Part shown: positions 1-11,647 of the stretch, piece after piece | Layout: every line of letters begins with the position of its first letter | Numbering within the stretch: the first letter of the stretch is position 1 | Source: Rotaria sordida | Taxonomy: Eukaryota; Rotifera; Eurotatoria; Philodinida; Philodinidae | Assembly: GCA_905250125.1 (NCBI GenBank) | Contig: CAJNOL010000784.1 | Location: 39,469-103,468 of the forward strand | DNA length: 64,000 bases | Direction: 5' to 3' | Notes under the pieces: model-generated | Told to the model about the DNA's origin: nothing | What the model saw: only the letters and a program-made list of their open reading frames with translations | Database searches by the model: none | Program-made: the position numbers and the translations under genes

Positions 1-340
1 AAAAAATTTTTTTTGAAAATGAATGAATTATGTTTATCTGTGGAGATTTTATAGCAATGGGTAAATTATGGATTGCATGTCTATTTGTTTGATCGGAGGA
101 ATTTATATATAAAAATATTATTTAAAATATAAAATATAAACAAATCGAAGTTTTATTCTGATTAAAATAAGAAAATTTTTTTTTCATTTTAATTATTTTT
201 TTTGCATTCGATTGTTTATAACTAATCACATGATTAAATGAGTCATCGAATGTCGTTAGGTTCTGTTTTGTTTCTCTAGAATACCCTCTATAGTTATAGT
301 CAACTTAATAGGTGAAACAACGTATTGAATTGTCAATCTA
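1..340. other. AT-rich upstream region of the anoctamin gene
   Basis: Poly-A/T tracts with no credible reading frame. It must contain the promoter and 5' untranslated region of the gene starting at 341, but I see no distinct promoter motif. Confidence 0.5.
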
Positions 341-3300
341 ATGTCATCACGCGAGAACGAAGATTTTGAACCTCTTGTCGTTCTTCAATTTTCATCTTCA
401 ACACCACCGGCAACAAAAGAATGGGTTATAAAACGATTAACCGCAAATCCTAATGATGATCAAGGTGCAGGTTTACTTGCTCGATATGACACTGATCCAG
501 AAAGTGACGTAAGAATTTTTCTTCCTTTCTTTTAAAAGTAAATTTCATTTCTAATTTTATAGAAAAGAGTAATTCTAATTGGTGCGACCTTGAGTCGTTT
601 ATTAATTGGAGCAGAAGAATTACGTATTAAAAAACGCTATAAAAATAAAGGTTTAACTGAATTTCTTGTTTCGGATACTGATCATTTTGAAAATTCAGGT
701 AGAAGTTTATTATAATTAAATTAGTGAATAAAAAAAATTTTTTGTTTGTTGTTAGAAAATCCCGAAAATCTATTACTTAAATCGGAAAAACAACGAATAA
801 TTTGGGAAGAAATACAAAATTTACATCCAATGATACATGAACATACTGTACCAGGTGTACCAACTAAATCATTTTCATCTAAAAATGATACTATTCGTAT
901 GTAAAAATAGTTTTTTTGAATAATAAAATAATTTATTTTCTATATTGATTAGTTAATATTCTTCATAGTCTTGATTTTATTGGTAATATTTTTCCATTAC
1001 ATGATAAAGAAGAACTTAAATTACTTGAACATACCTGGATTAAGTCAGTAAGATCAATATCTAAACCACAAGATATTAGTAAGAAAAAAAAAAATAATTT
1101 TAATTATGTTTAATTATTTTCATTATAGATAAAATTCGAGATTATTTTGGTGAAAATGTAGCTTTTTATTTTGCATTTTTGGAGTTTTATACTTACGCAC
1201 TTGTGCCACCAGCTTTGTTGGGTAAGAAAAAAGATCATACAAAAAAAAAAAAGCAATTTTTCTTTTTCTTCATAAAGATTGTAGATAGTTTCTTTAGTTC
1301 ATATTGAAGATCTTTAAAACAAAGCACTCGAGGTGAACTTTTTTTCTTTGCATTCTTGACCTGTGTAGACCTTAAGATTTGTCCATAGCAAACGGTTTTG
1401 TTGCTTCAAATGCTCAAGTACTTCATGAGCATATCACGAGATGTTTGACTACTAGGATAACTATTAATGAAACGAATAACTTTTTCTTTTTATGCACATG
1501 AAACATTTGAGTGTCTTGGGCAAGAATGTCATTTGTTATGAATATATCTTGAGATTTTTTTGATAAGTTCGAGCACTTGTAAGAGTGATCAAAAACGAAA
1601 TATTGTATGAAAGAAGTACGAACTGCATAGATTAATATCATAAGTTTATTTCGATCGTAAACTAGTGATAATAATACTTTCTGAGATTTTATCATCTGTC
1701 ACAACGATGAAAGAAATATCTATGATGCGTGAAACCACTTTTAATTAAATGTTATACGTATTTTTCAATTTTACATTCAAAAGTATTTAACTTCTAATAA
1801 AAATGCATAGTTTGAATACTAAAGATTGTAATAGACAGATCAAAACAGAAGCTACACGGGATGTAGACATTTTTCAGTGCAAAGAGAATTCTTTCGTCCT
1901 TATCAGAACAACTGTTATTATTTTTCTCTAATTGATTATGCCAATCAGAGATTCAGAATCTGTCTCTAACATAAAAGATTTTCCCAAACGTAAATAAATC
2001 CTTGAAAAAATTTTCTCTCTTATCAAAATAAAGAAAAAGTCAAATTCACTTTTTCTACTCGCATATTCAAAGAAATTGATTTATTTAACCTACAAAAACA
2101 GTTAAATATTAATCATCAATTAAGAGAAGCAATTTTCACTTCAAAACGTATTACATTGTATAGTTAAATAAAAGAAGCATATACTTATATTCTTTATTCG
2201 AATTCTTCTATAGTTAACTAATCTTCTAAAATTTCCCTCACCGCTTGTTGGCGCACACAGGTAGATTCTAAATGTCTGATTCCAAGTATCGTCATTTATA
2301 TGATGTTCATAAGTTTTACGCATTAATTACTTTAATTGTGTACATAACTCATGTAAGATCTCAAATGCTTGTTTATGGAACAAAAGTCATGCGTTATGGA
2401 CACATCTTGAGATTTGTACATGAAAAAAAGTCTCCAGTGTTATATTTTTCTTATTGTGTACTCAATTCAATACGAGTAGAAATGGTTATGATAACAATGA
2501 TCAGAATAGATCTAATAGGACTTGATGAAAATAGATTTTTTTAATTAGTTAAATCAATTGAGCTGTCAGATCCATCGATTTATTTTCAATATCATGATTA
2601 CAATTGTTTGATGTATAAATAGACAAATATATGATGTTCTTAGATTGAATCAAGATATTGAAAATGAATCAGTTCATCCGAAAGATCCATTTGTTTATTA
2701 TTGTATATAATTAATAGAAAAACTATCTTCATTAACTAAATAAATAATTCTTATTTTCTCTATATGAATCAATACAATCCATTTTATTCTTTATTGAAAA
2801 GAAAATTGCATATCTATTTTACAATATAATCAAATTAACTGATTCATTTTATCGATAAAAAGAAAACAACGTTCATTGTTCAGATATACAAGATACAAAC
2901 TTATAACAATGAATTTTAAGATATCTATCATCAGTCAGATCTTCGCATTAACATGTACAAAATAATATGTCCATAAAGAATTTTTCTGTTATTTGTTAGC
3001 AGTTAACCACATCATATAACAATAGGTAACCTATAATGAATGGCCGATTTTTGTATTTCTTTTTTTATATCGTCTAATATGTTTATTTTAAAAACAAAAT
3101 ATACCATAAGATGCAGCATGAAAACCTCTACAATTATATTCACTAACGAAAATATTTCTGATTAGAATGTGTTTATGCTCTAAATCGACAAGATACATAA
3201 ACCAAAAGGTTAAATATCCAAAAAGAATTATGGTGTAGTTAGGGACTTCTGAAAATGATCTTACGTCTCCAATTCTATTTAAATCTGGTGAAACATTATC

Positions 3301-6300
3301 ACATTGAGAATTATATTAGAAGTTATTCTTCTACATACACAAGCTGAAGGTCAATATATATTTGGTGATGATTTCAATAAACAATCACAGATGGCCACCG
3401 AATAGTTCCGATCTCAATGTTCTGGATTGTTATGTATGAGACGCTATTGCCAATATTATGCAATGGAATAAAGTTAAAAACTACGATTCAATAATTGATG
3501 AAATAAAAAAAGAAATTCATCGTGTGTCAATTAATAGTCTTATTCCCAGCATCGAAACTTAGTCACACAGAATTTTGTCTATTTTAAAAACAAAAAGTAC
3601 ATATATAAAATAAAGTTTTTAATGTACCTTGTAGAGCTTGTCACGCTGCATCTTATGGTATATTTTGTTTTTAAAATAAAGATACTAGATAATAAAAAAA
3701 AGAAATATAAAAACTGTCCATCCATTATTATCTATCTAAAAGTGTTTTTATAATCGATTCGATAGTTAGATGATTAAAAATCCTATGACTGTAACGAATA
3801 CTGCAGAACTGGCATCGGTTACCGGCTGGTCGCTGGTACACTGGCCGATCCAGTTCTCTCCAGAGTTCTTCATTAATGAAGAAGCTCTCCAAAATGTCCG
3901 ACTGTTTGCCAGTTCATTTACAATTTTGTGCTAACTTTGGATAGAAGCCGAATTTTGAAACATCGTTGGCCTTTCTCTAACAGAAAATGAAATAAAAATA
4001 AGCAGACAATGTCGCTGGCCGTTAAATAGGATTGGAACAATCTGGTGGCAGGTCATCTGTTGTGAATGAGGCCGGGTTTCGATGAGTTTTGTTCTCTCCT
4101 CCTGTCACCACTTCTAGCACTCCGAGAATGAAGATATTTTCTATCGAGTTTTTAGTCGCTCCCACCTTTAAAAAATATCAACAACCTTGTTTCTACCTCT
4201 GTAGCGAGCGAAGATCATTGTCTTGAGATAATAGGACATAATAATCAATAAATTAATCAAGTTCTTAATACTATCATGCGAGTAACTTCTTATCTTTGTT
4301 TAGCTTAAAAATACTTTCATCTCATTCGTTCTATTAAATATCTTATTATTTTTTCTTGAAGGTCTTTTAATTAGTTTTTCGTCAAGCTCCGATTTCTTTA
4401 AATATTCATCGCTCTGTATTTTTAATGTTATTTGGTGGACAATAGTTGTAAGTATCTATTCTCTATTGTTTTTCTTATTGACAAAAAAAAAAAGAAACAA
4501 TTAAATATAGATGGAACTATGGAAAAATTATACTAATAAATTGGCTCATCAATGGGGTACATTAGATATAGAAATATTTGAACGACCTCGTTCACTCTAT
4601 TATGGAGATCCACAACTTTCTCCAATTACAAATACAGAAGAACCACAGTATCCATTGTAAGAATAAAAAAAAATATATATATAAATCTATTATTTTGATG
4701 AATTTTCTTATTTATTCTATTTAGATGGAAACATTTATTAAAAAAATATTTAGTTAGTTATCCATTAATGTTAGTATGTGTAGCTATATCATTAATAATG
4801 TATTTTACTTATTGTGGAATACAACAATCAACAGATGAGAAATATCCATTCGATGATTCAGTATTATTTATTCATGCAAAATCTATGCGAATGGCTCCAT
4901 CACTTGGTTATTCATTATTGATTGGGCCAGTTAATTTAGCGTATAAAAGATTAGCTACATTTTTAACAGATTTGGGTAGATAAAAGAATTTTAATCCTAG
5001 AAAAAAAAAAAAAGAAAATAATTTTTTTGTTTTTATTTTTGTAGAAAATCATCGTCTTCAATCATCTTATGAGAATAATTTAACATCAAAATTATTCATC
5101 TTTTTTTTTATAAATTGTTTTGTTGGTTTATTTTATCAAGCATTTTTTAATGCTAATTTTGCAAATGTTACACAAGTAAATGATTCATTTTAAGTGTTTT
5201 TGTTTTTTCATATTTATAAAAAATAACAATATTTCATTTTAGTTACTAACATCCATGGTTATTGTTAATGCTATACTATTGAAATTTACTGAACAAATTA
5301 TTCCATATTTATGGAAGCTTCAGAAAAAAAAACAATTAATTGAAAAACGATCAGATGATGCTCAAGTAAGCAGTGCTGTGAGACAATTAAAAACGTTAAC
5401 ACCATTTCAAGTATGTTTTAATATAGTTTATATTATCTTCAATATTTGAAATATTTTTATAGGGAACATATGGAGATTATGTAACTATATTTGAACAATA
5501 TGGTTATGTAGCTTTATTTTCAGCAGTAAGTTAAAGATGAAATTATGTTCAAGGAGAATAAATGATACTTAATCTATTTCAAGCATAATTTGAAATAGAT
5601 CCAAACGGGTGGAAGGAGTTTTTTTCTAATGTGGCATAATGAAAGTAAAGGCTCAATAGCTTTATTTAAACATGAGATTGGAAAACCAACAATAGACACT
5701 ATTTATTTCGTTAATATTGGTGATTAATGGGTCACTTAACTGTTAATATTAATTTTAAATTTTCATATTAACCATTACTTTACTTAATATTAAGTGATTT
5801 TGTGGTAGAGATACGAGTCAGGGAATAGGATCGATACCGATCTTTAAAAATCTAGACTAGATCCATCTCTGTTAAGGATAATACTATTCGATTTCGATTA
5901 AGAAAAGTCTATTTTTCAAAATTAATAAAATTTGACTAAAACTCAAAAGATACAGGAGTTTATATAGAAAATGATACTCTCATTTTTCTAAAAAGATCTG
6001 AAAGTAATGATGACAACATTTTGTTTTAGATATATATAAAAGTTAGAAGGAGAAAGATGATTCCAGACGGAATTACACAGGCCACAACTCATTTGAGATA
6101 TGTTGCATACATATTATACCTAGAAAAAATTACTCGTATTACCCTTAGATCTTCTCAAGAGAAAGTGAGGAAACAATTTCATATATAAGCTGGTGGAAAA
6201 AAGTTAAAGAATAACTCATTCTTTTTTCTGCAATATTAAGCAATTAGCTCAAATCCAGATAGTGATTTTAATAGCAAATGAAGTTTTCTATCTAATACAT

Positions 6301-7869
6301 TCTATATCAAGATTCCATAGATGAACTATGATGATAAAGTTTTTAAAAAACCAGACATGGTAGTTTTTAGGTTCCAGAAGATTTTATCTGAATTATTTTT
6401 TTCACAATCTCATTTTAAAGAACACAAAATAACGAGTCACCACATTATCTACGACCTTCCCTTGAAAACTTAGAAGCAAGACAAAAACCGAAAAATTTTG
6501 ATAAATTTCGGTTTTTTTTTTTGGCGGTTTTTATCATACTTTAACTTTTTAAGGGAAGATCGTAGAAAATGCAGTGATCCGTCATTTTATGCTCTTTAGA
6601 ATAGCACTGTTAAGTCTTTTAAGGTCTAAAAACTACAGTGCCATGATTGTTTTTAGAAACCTTACAATCATAGTTTATCTGTAAAATCTTGGTATGAAAT
6701 GTATTAGATAGAAAACTTCATTCACTATTTAAATTACTACTTGAATTTGAGCTAAATGCTTAAAATTATACAGACAAGTCAAATAATACTTTGTTATTAA
6801 ACTTTCTTTCACCATCTTATATTAAAACTTATAAAAGGTACTTCCATTATGCGAACAAAATATTCAAAATATTTTTTGACAAAAAAAAAATACGAATGCA
6901 CAGATGTTTCGAAATTGTTTTTTTTTTTCGTTCGTGATACGAGGCTGTTTTAATCTATTTTAGAGTATTTTTCTAAAATTTAGCTATTATCTTAAAATAG
7001 ACATACTCTAAGTAAATAAATCGAATTTTTAAATTTCAATAAAACACTTAATATCTTTTCTCTCTTCAAAATAGAATACTATTATTTTTATTTCATTTAC
7101 ATCATTACTTAATTCAAAGTAAATCAATTATTAGGATAAAAATTTTTGAATTATTTAACATTTAAGTATTCAATTAATAGTTAACATAAAATAAATGTAA
7201 ATGATTTATTCATATATAAAGTCTCGCTTGTTTTATCTTGGATTCATATTGAAAGAATTATCTGTTTTCATTTTGACAAAAAAAAAAACAAATTGATTTT
7301 ATTTTTAAATCCATATCTCAGGTATTTCCTTGGGTAACAATTTGTGCATTAGTAAATAATCTATTTGAACTTCGTGGTGATGCTTTTAAATATTGTCATG
7401 TTTATCAACGTCCATTTGCTCAACAAAGTTGGAATATTGGTAGTTGGCATTATGCATTCGATATATTAAGTTCAATAGCAATTGTTACTAATACAGCATT
7501 AATTGCTATGCAACCAACAGTTCGTGAATATTTTTCATCATATACTGATGTAGAATATATATTAATTTTTGTTGCAGCTGAAGTATATATATGAAATTAA
7601 ATTGAATTATTCTCTTGTATAATATTTTATATTTAATTTAGCATGTACTTTTGGCAATAAAATTTTTTATTGATTTTGCTATTCCGGATGTACCGTATGA
7701 AGTTGAAATCGAACGAGTTAAAGCTCTCTATGAATCAAATCAAGCATTAAGACGTCAAGTAAGAAAATGAAATATTTGTAAATTTATTTTTTCATATATA
7801 ATATGTTCTTTTTTCTAATAGCGTGCCAATAAAGCATTACAAGCTGAAAAATCAATAGTTAGACTGTAA
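341..7869 (+). CDS. ANO10: Anoctamin-10-like membrane protein (TMEM16 family), 14 exons
   Basis: Exons: 341-508, 563-698, 756-896, 953-1078, 1129-1221, 4362-4447, 4511-4656, 4725-4975, 5045-5175, 5243-5410, 5463-5525, 7322-7582, 7642-7758, 7822-7869. Joined they give 644 codons plus stop with all phases matching; human ANO10 is about 660 residues. A cytosolic N-terminal domain is followed by hydrophobic segments from about residue 200 ([20 protein letters not shown]), a strong one in the 4725-4975 exon ([18 protein letters not shown]), and the family signature around residues 480-530 ([12 protein letters not shown], then [12 protein letters not shown], then [13 protein letters not shown]), which closely follows ANO10. 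The C-terminus is a charged helix ([18 protein letters not shown]). TMEM16 proteins are calcium-regulated ion channels or lipid scramblases; ANO10 is usually placed in ER or endosomal membranes. The activity of this copy is inferred from the family. Two introns (3.1 and 1.8 kb) are swollen by repeats. Start chosen as the first ATG of an exon with a clean donor at 509. Confidence 0.9.
1222..4361. other. Anoctamin intron 5 with repeat remnants
   Basis: A 3.1-kb intron among introns of mostly 50-70 bp. It holds the TIR-flanked transposon remnant at 3082-3680 and a locally GC-richer stretch at about 3780-4100, with a short palindrome near 3860-3900, that looks like foreign insertion but was not identified. 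The two ~90-codon open frames here (1423-1695 minus, 2272-2544 plus) have no recognisable content and I treat them as chance. Confidence 0.55.
3082..3680 (+). mobile_element. Internally deleted Tc1/mariner-type transposon with 39-bp terminal inverted repeats
   Basis: The 39 bp at 3082-3120 match the reverse complement of 3642-3680 with about one mismatch. Near 3390-3450 a decayed frame reads [18 protein letters not shown], the C-terminal block of Tc1/mariner DDE transposases (family form WPPxSPDLNPxDYxxW). The rest of the transposase is missing, so the copy is non-autonomous. It sits inside the anoctamin intron and would be spliced out. Confidence 0.8.
6180..6845. repeat. Foldback element in anoctamin intron 11
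   Basis: The left arm (about 6180-6500) and right arm (about 6515-6845) are imperfect reverse complements around a centre near 6510. For example GAAGTTTTCTATCTAATACA near 6280 is mirrored near 6710, and TCTACGACCTTCCCTT near 6450 is mirrored near 6555. Arms are roughly 70-80% identical by eye. There is no coding content. It accounts for much of the 1.8-kb intron (5526-7321). Confidence 0.75.
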
Positions 7870-8204
7870 TATTTTATTGATTTATTTTTAAACTAGCATG
7901 ACAACTTCCTTTGATTGTATTTTAATCATGTGTTTGAATTAATTTTTCTTTTTTTGTTTTGAACCAATAATTTTAAGTTTTTTTTGCCTTTTTTAAAATA
8001 TTTTATTTGTCCTCCTTAAAACACATTATTTGCTTGCCGCAATCGTTTAGTTTTAGGCGCTTGCTAACACTAGCTCAACATATATGATTCTATATTTTAA
8101 AATTTTTGTTTTTCTAATAAAAAAAAAATCATTATACAAGAATTATTTTCAACAAAAAAATATTTGTTTTTCTTTTATTTACTTCTCAATCTAACGAGTG
8201 ATGA

Positions 8205-9105
8205 TTCCCAATTGTAAGTGTCCATTTTCCATCGGTTTTATGTCAATTTATAGAGTTCGATGTACTGATCGTGATGACATAGAATGTTCTTTTTTCCCAA
8301 TAGACTGTCTTTAAGAAGATAGGTGGACCTCAACATTAGAAGAACTACTACTATAGAGCTGTTAATCCTGAAATATTAATTTTTATATGAGTTTAGTTCT
8401 CAACATTCACAGTTTCAACATTGAATGTGTCTTAATTGACTGTATACATTCACACAATCAACATAAATAGAAGTTTGAACCACGTCTATGCTTTGAACAT
8501 TTCAATATAAATAAAGGTGTGGGTGTACAACATTCAACAATTTTTGTCAAAATGTAATAGTATCTTCATCTATTAAGTATATATATTAAAAAAAAATGTT
8601 GATCATGTTTTCAATAATCGGCTTTATCTACTACACTTTTTCATGTAAACATGCGATCAAAACAACTAAATAGAATGTAGAATATTGAAAACAAGATATC
8701 TGACAAGGATCTAATTACTATCTCTCTCTGAAATAGTGTTCCCAGAGAATCATGATCAGCTTTCAAAGAAAAAAAAAATGTTGAATCCCGTACATCCACT
8801 CGACTAATGCTATAAAGAAATATTCAGAGGATAAGCGTAGGTGGAACTTCTATATAGGTTGATTTTATGGATGTGTAAAGTCAATTAAGACGCATCTGGT
8901 ATTAAACTTTTCAATGCTGAGAACTAAACTAACGTAAAAAAATTAAGATTTTAGTAATTTTTTTTTTTTGGAAGTTGAGATCGACTTAGTTCTTCACAGA
9001 AAGTTTATGGGAAACAATGCATTATACCATCGTGATTAGTACATCGAGCTCAACAAACTAACATAAAGTTGATTGAAAACGAAGACCGACACTAGGGGAT
9101 TTTTT
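8205..9105. repeat. Foldback element between the anoctamin and DGCR6-like genes
   Basis: Long imperfect inverted repeat: about 8205-8600 against about 8640-9105. Matching blocks include GTCTTAATTGACTGTATACA near 8429 with its mirror near 8875, TTTAGTTCTCAACATT near 8392 with its mirror near 8925, and TTCGATGTACTGATCGTGATG near 8258 in mirror form near 9030. It fills most of the 1.4-kb intergenic gap; the remainder is AT-rich with nothing recognisable. Confidence 0.75.
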
Positions 9106-9262
9106 TTTCTCATAGGTAAAACTTAAGGTCATGCAATCACTGGAATGTCATTGTAATTTATTCATAAGTATTTTTCATAATTGTTGACTGAATCAATTAA
9201 GATGTATTCATTTTATGTAAACGTTCTGTTGATTTTTATTTATAGAATTATATAAAATAAAT

Positions 9263-10015
9263 ATGAATCGTGAACAAATACTTGAACAATTACAAATAAT
9301 GATAACTGAATTACCATCGTAAGATAATTAATTCTATTTTATTCTTCAAAATTGAGATTAAATTTGATTATTATTCATTTAGAAAATTACAAGAACGTTT
9401 TGAAAAAGATAATTTAAGTGATCAATTAGTAACATTATTACTTGATGGAAGTATATTTAATATTGTTAATAATCTTCAAGAAAGTCAAGCACGTTCTGAA
9501 AAAAATTTATTTAATGAACGGCAAAAATTAATTAAAAAAGCTAAAGGTAATTGATTATGATTATTTGAGGGGAAAAAAAACGAATCTCTCTCTTTTTTTT
9601 TTGTGTTTTATTTAGATCAAGAAGCTGATCTAATTCGAAAACATTCTGAAGATGAAGCTCGTTGTGCTGATAGACCACAACATTTAAATCTTCTTCACGC
9701 AGCAAATAAACGTGAATTTGAAGTATTGAATTTTTTTTTATTTTCTTCTAAAATATTTTAAATAAAATTTCTATTAATTCATAGGCATTTCTTAAAAGAG
9801 TTGCCGATGAACAACAACGTTTTGATATGTCAATAGTTTTAGATCTTGATCAAAAAATGTTAGAACAACAAACAAGATTAGAAAAAGCTGGTGTACCATA
9901 TATGTATGCTACTAATAAACCATTAGATGTACGTCTACAAATGTCTATTATCGAATTTATTCAACGAATAGCAAAACAGCAACATATTTCTCCTGTAACA
10001 GAAAATTCCAATTAA
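9263..10015 (+). CDS. DGCR6: DGCR6 family protein, 4 exons
   Basis: Exons 9263-9318, 9383-9546, 9616-9722 and 9785-10015 join to 185 codons plus stop with consistent phases. The protein is an almost entirely alpha-helical, charged, coiled-coil-like chain. LLLDGSIFNIVNNL at about residues 37-50, a downstream SEKNLFNERQ, and VLDLDQKMLEQQ followed by KAGVPYMYATN match the conserved blocks of vertebrate DGCR6/DGCR6L and Drosophila gonadal (gdl), which are about 190-220 residues. The molecular function of DGCR6 is poorly defined. It lies 1.4 kb downstream of the anoctamin gene on the same strand and could look like a continuation of it, but the anoctamin frame ends in a stop at 7869 and this protein starts with its own ATG. 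Confidence 0.85.
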
Positions 10016-10334
10016 TACACATATATATATATATATACGTTGTACATTTCATAGATTATGTGAATAAATGCTGTCAATTAATTGTCTATAAAAAAAAAAT
10101 AAAATAAAATTAGTAAATTTCAATTGATCAATATTGTTTTAGAACAAAGACTATACACTTTGTGCTAGAAAATAAAGATTAACTGCTAAAAAGAAGACAA
10201 CAACATAAGAGACAACAGCAAAAAAAAGAAGAACGACAAAGAAAAAAAAAAAAGACGAGAAAAAGAATGTATAAACTCATTGAAATGGACGGATTGATTT
10301 GATCTTTTTTGTTTTTTTTGTTTTAAATTTATTA
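10016..10334. other. Short convergent intergenic gap
   Basis: 320 bp between the stop of the DGCR6-like gene (+) and the stop of the POU4 gene (-). It holds a short (AT)n run at about 10018-10036 and A-rich tracts, and must contain the 3' untranslated regions and polyadenylation signals of both genes. Confidence 0.6.
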
Positions 10335-11647
10335 TTATGATGATTGTCCAGCAGCAAATCGTAAACGTTTGTTTTTTTGTCGTTGATTACAAAACCAAAC
10401 ACGTACAACATTCTTCTTTAAATCAAGTTTATCGGCTATTTGTGCAATACGTTCACCACTCGGTCTTTGTTGTTGAAGAAAACATGATTCAAGAAAACGT
10501 TTTTCTTGTGCTGCAATTGATGTACGCTTTCGTTTTTTATCAATTAAACTTCCACTTGAACTAATATGTCCACTTATACCAATCATCGTTCCATTCATTT
10601 CATCTTTTTTTCTTTGTCTCATTTCTGCTTCAGCAAATTCTAACCAAGCTTGTAGAACAGGTTTTAATGCAACCATATTATTATGTGATAAAGTAAGAGA
10701 TTCAAATCGACATATTGTTGATTGTGATAATGATCCAACACCAGGCATTTTTAATTTTGATAATTGTTGTCCAACATCAGCTTGTGTAACACCTAATTTA
10801 ATTCGACGTTGTTTAAAACGTTCAGCAAATGATTCAAGTTCACGTGGATCAACATCAAGTTCATGTGGTGGTACAAAACTACCAACAACACTATGATGAT
10901 GCATACCAACAACCATACTTGGTAAAACACCAGCAGCAGCTGCAGCATGATGATGAGCTACAGCAGCATATTGACGTTGATAAAATGGATGTAAATCAGA
11001 ACTTAATTGACTATGATGATTATGTTGATTTTGATCAGATAAAAGATGAGATTCTATTGATGATGTACTAGGATAAACATTTGTTGATGATGATGATGCA
11101 CTTGCTGTTGCCGATGAACAAGCAAATGGTGATGGATAATAAAGTGATGATGATTCTGGTTTTGCAAATGCTTCAGCTTGACGAAGAAAATTATCATCAA
11201 TATTTGGACAAAATAAACTCTATTTAAAAGATAAAAATTATTTTTTATTTTATTTTATTTTATTTCTTTCTGTTTTTTTTTCAATACTTACATTGGCTTC
11301 AAGTTTAAAACTATCACCAAAACAATTCGATTTTGACCACTAGAAAAAAAAATAAGAGAAAAAAAAAACGTTTATATCTTTTTGTTTTTTTTTTATTCAA
11401 AAAAAAAAGCCAAGTAATAACATACTGGTGTACTTGGCATATATCGTCGATTATTAGGATCACTTGTAACAGCAGCTACAGCTGCAGCTCGATAAAAGTT
11501 ACTAGGTGAATATCGACTATTGGTATTTCCAATTGAATTTGAATTTGTTATTCCTGTTGATGTATTTGGAAATGAATGTTTACTTGATGTGATCGATTCA
11601 ATAGATGATGTATTTGTATTCGTAAGCATTTTATTTATAATATTCAT
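10335..11647 (-). CDS. POU4: POU class IV (Brn-3/POU4) homeodomain transcription factor, 3 exons
   Basis: Minus-strand exons 11647-11426, 11339-11292 and 11219-10335 give 384 codons plus stop. The N-terminal ~190 residues are Ser/Ala/His-rich and contain FLRQAEAFA at about residues 101-109, resembling the class IV box. The POU-specific domain spans about 212-290 (RELESFAERFKQRRIKLGVT, then GVGSLSQSTICRFESLTLS). The homeodomain spans about 317-377, beginning KKRKRTSIAAQ and containing VVRVWFCNQRQKNKR, where the recognition-helix WFCNQRQ is the POU type. Class IV POU factors are nuclear DNA-binding regulators of sensory neuron identity in animals. Both domains look intact. Start: first ATG of the first exon with a clean donor; a further upstream exon cannot be excluded. 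Confidence 0.93.

Noticed and set aside
1423..2544. Two ~90-codon frames in anoctamin intron 5
   Set aside because: Hydrophobic AT-driven peptides without motifs; the intron is repeat-rich and spliced out.
341..10015. One single gene covering both the anoctamin and DGCR6-like parts
   Set aside because: The anoctamin frame ends with TAA at 7869 at the expected family length, and the DGCR6-like part starts with its own ATG and matches the full length of its family.
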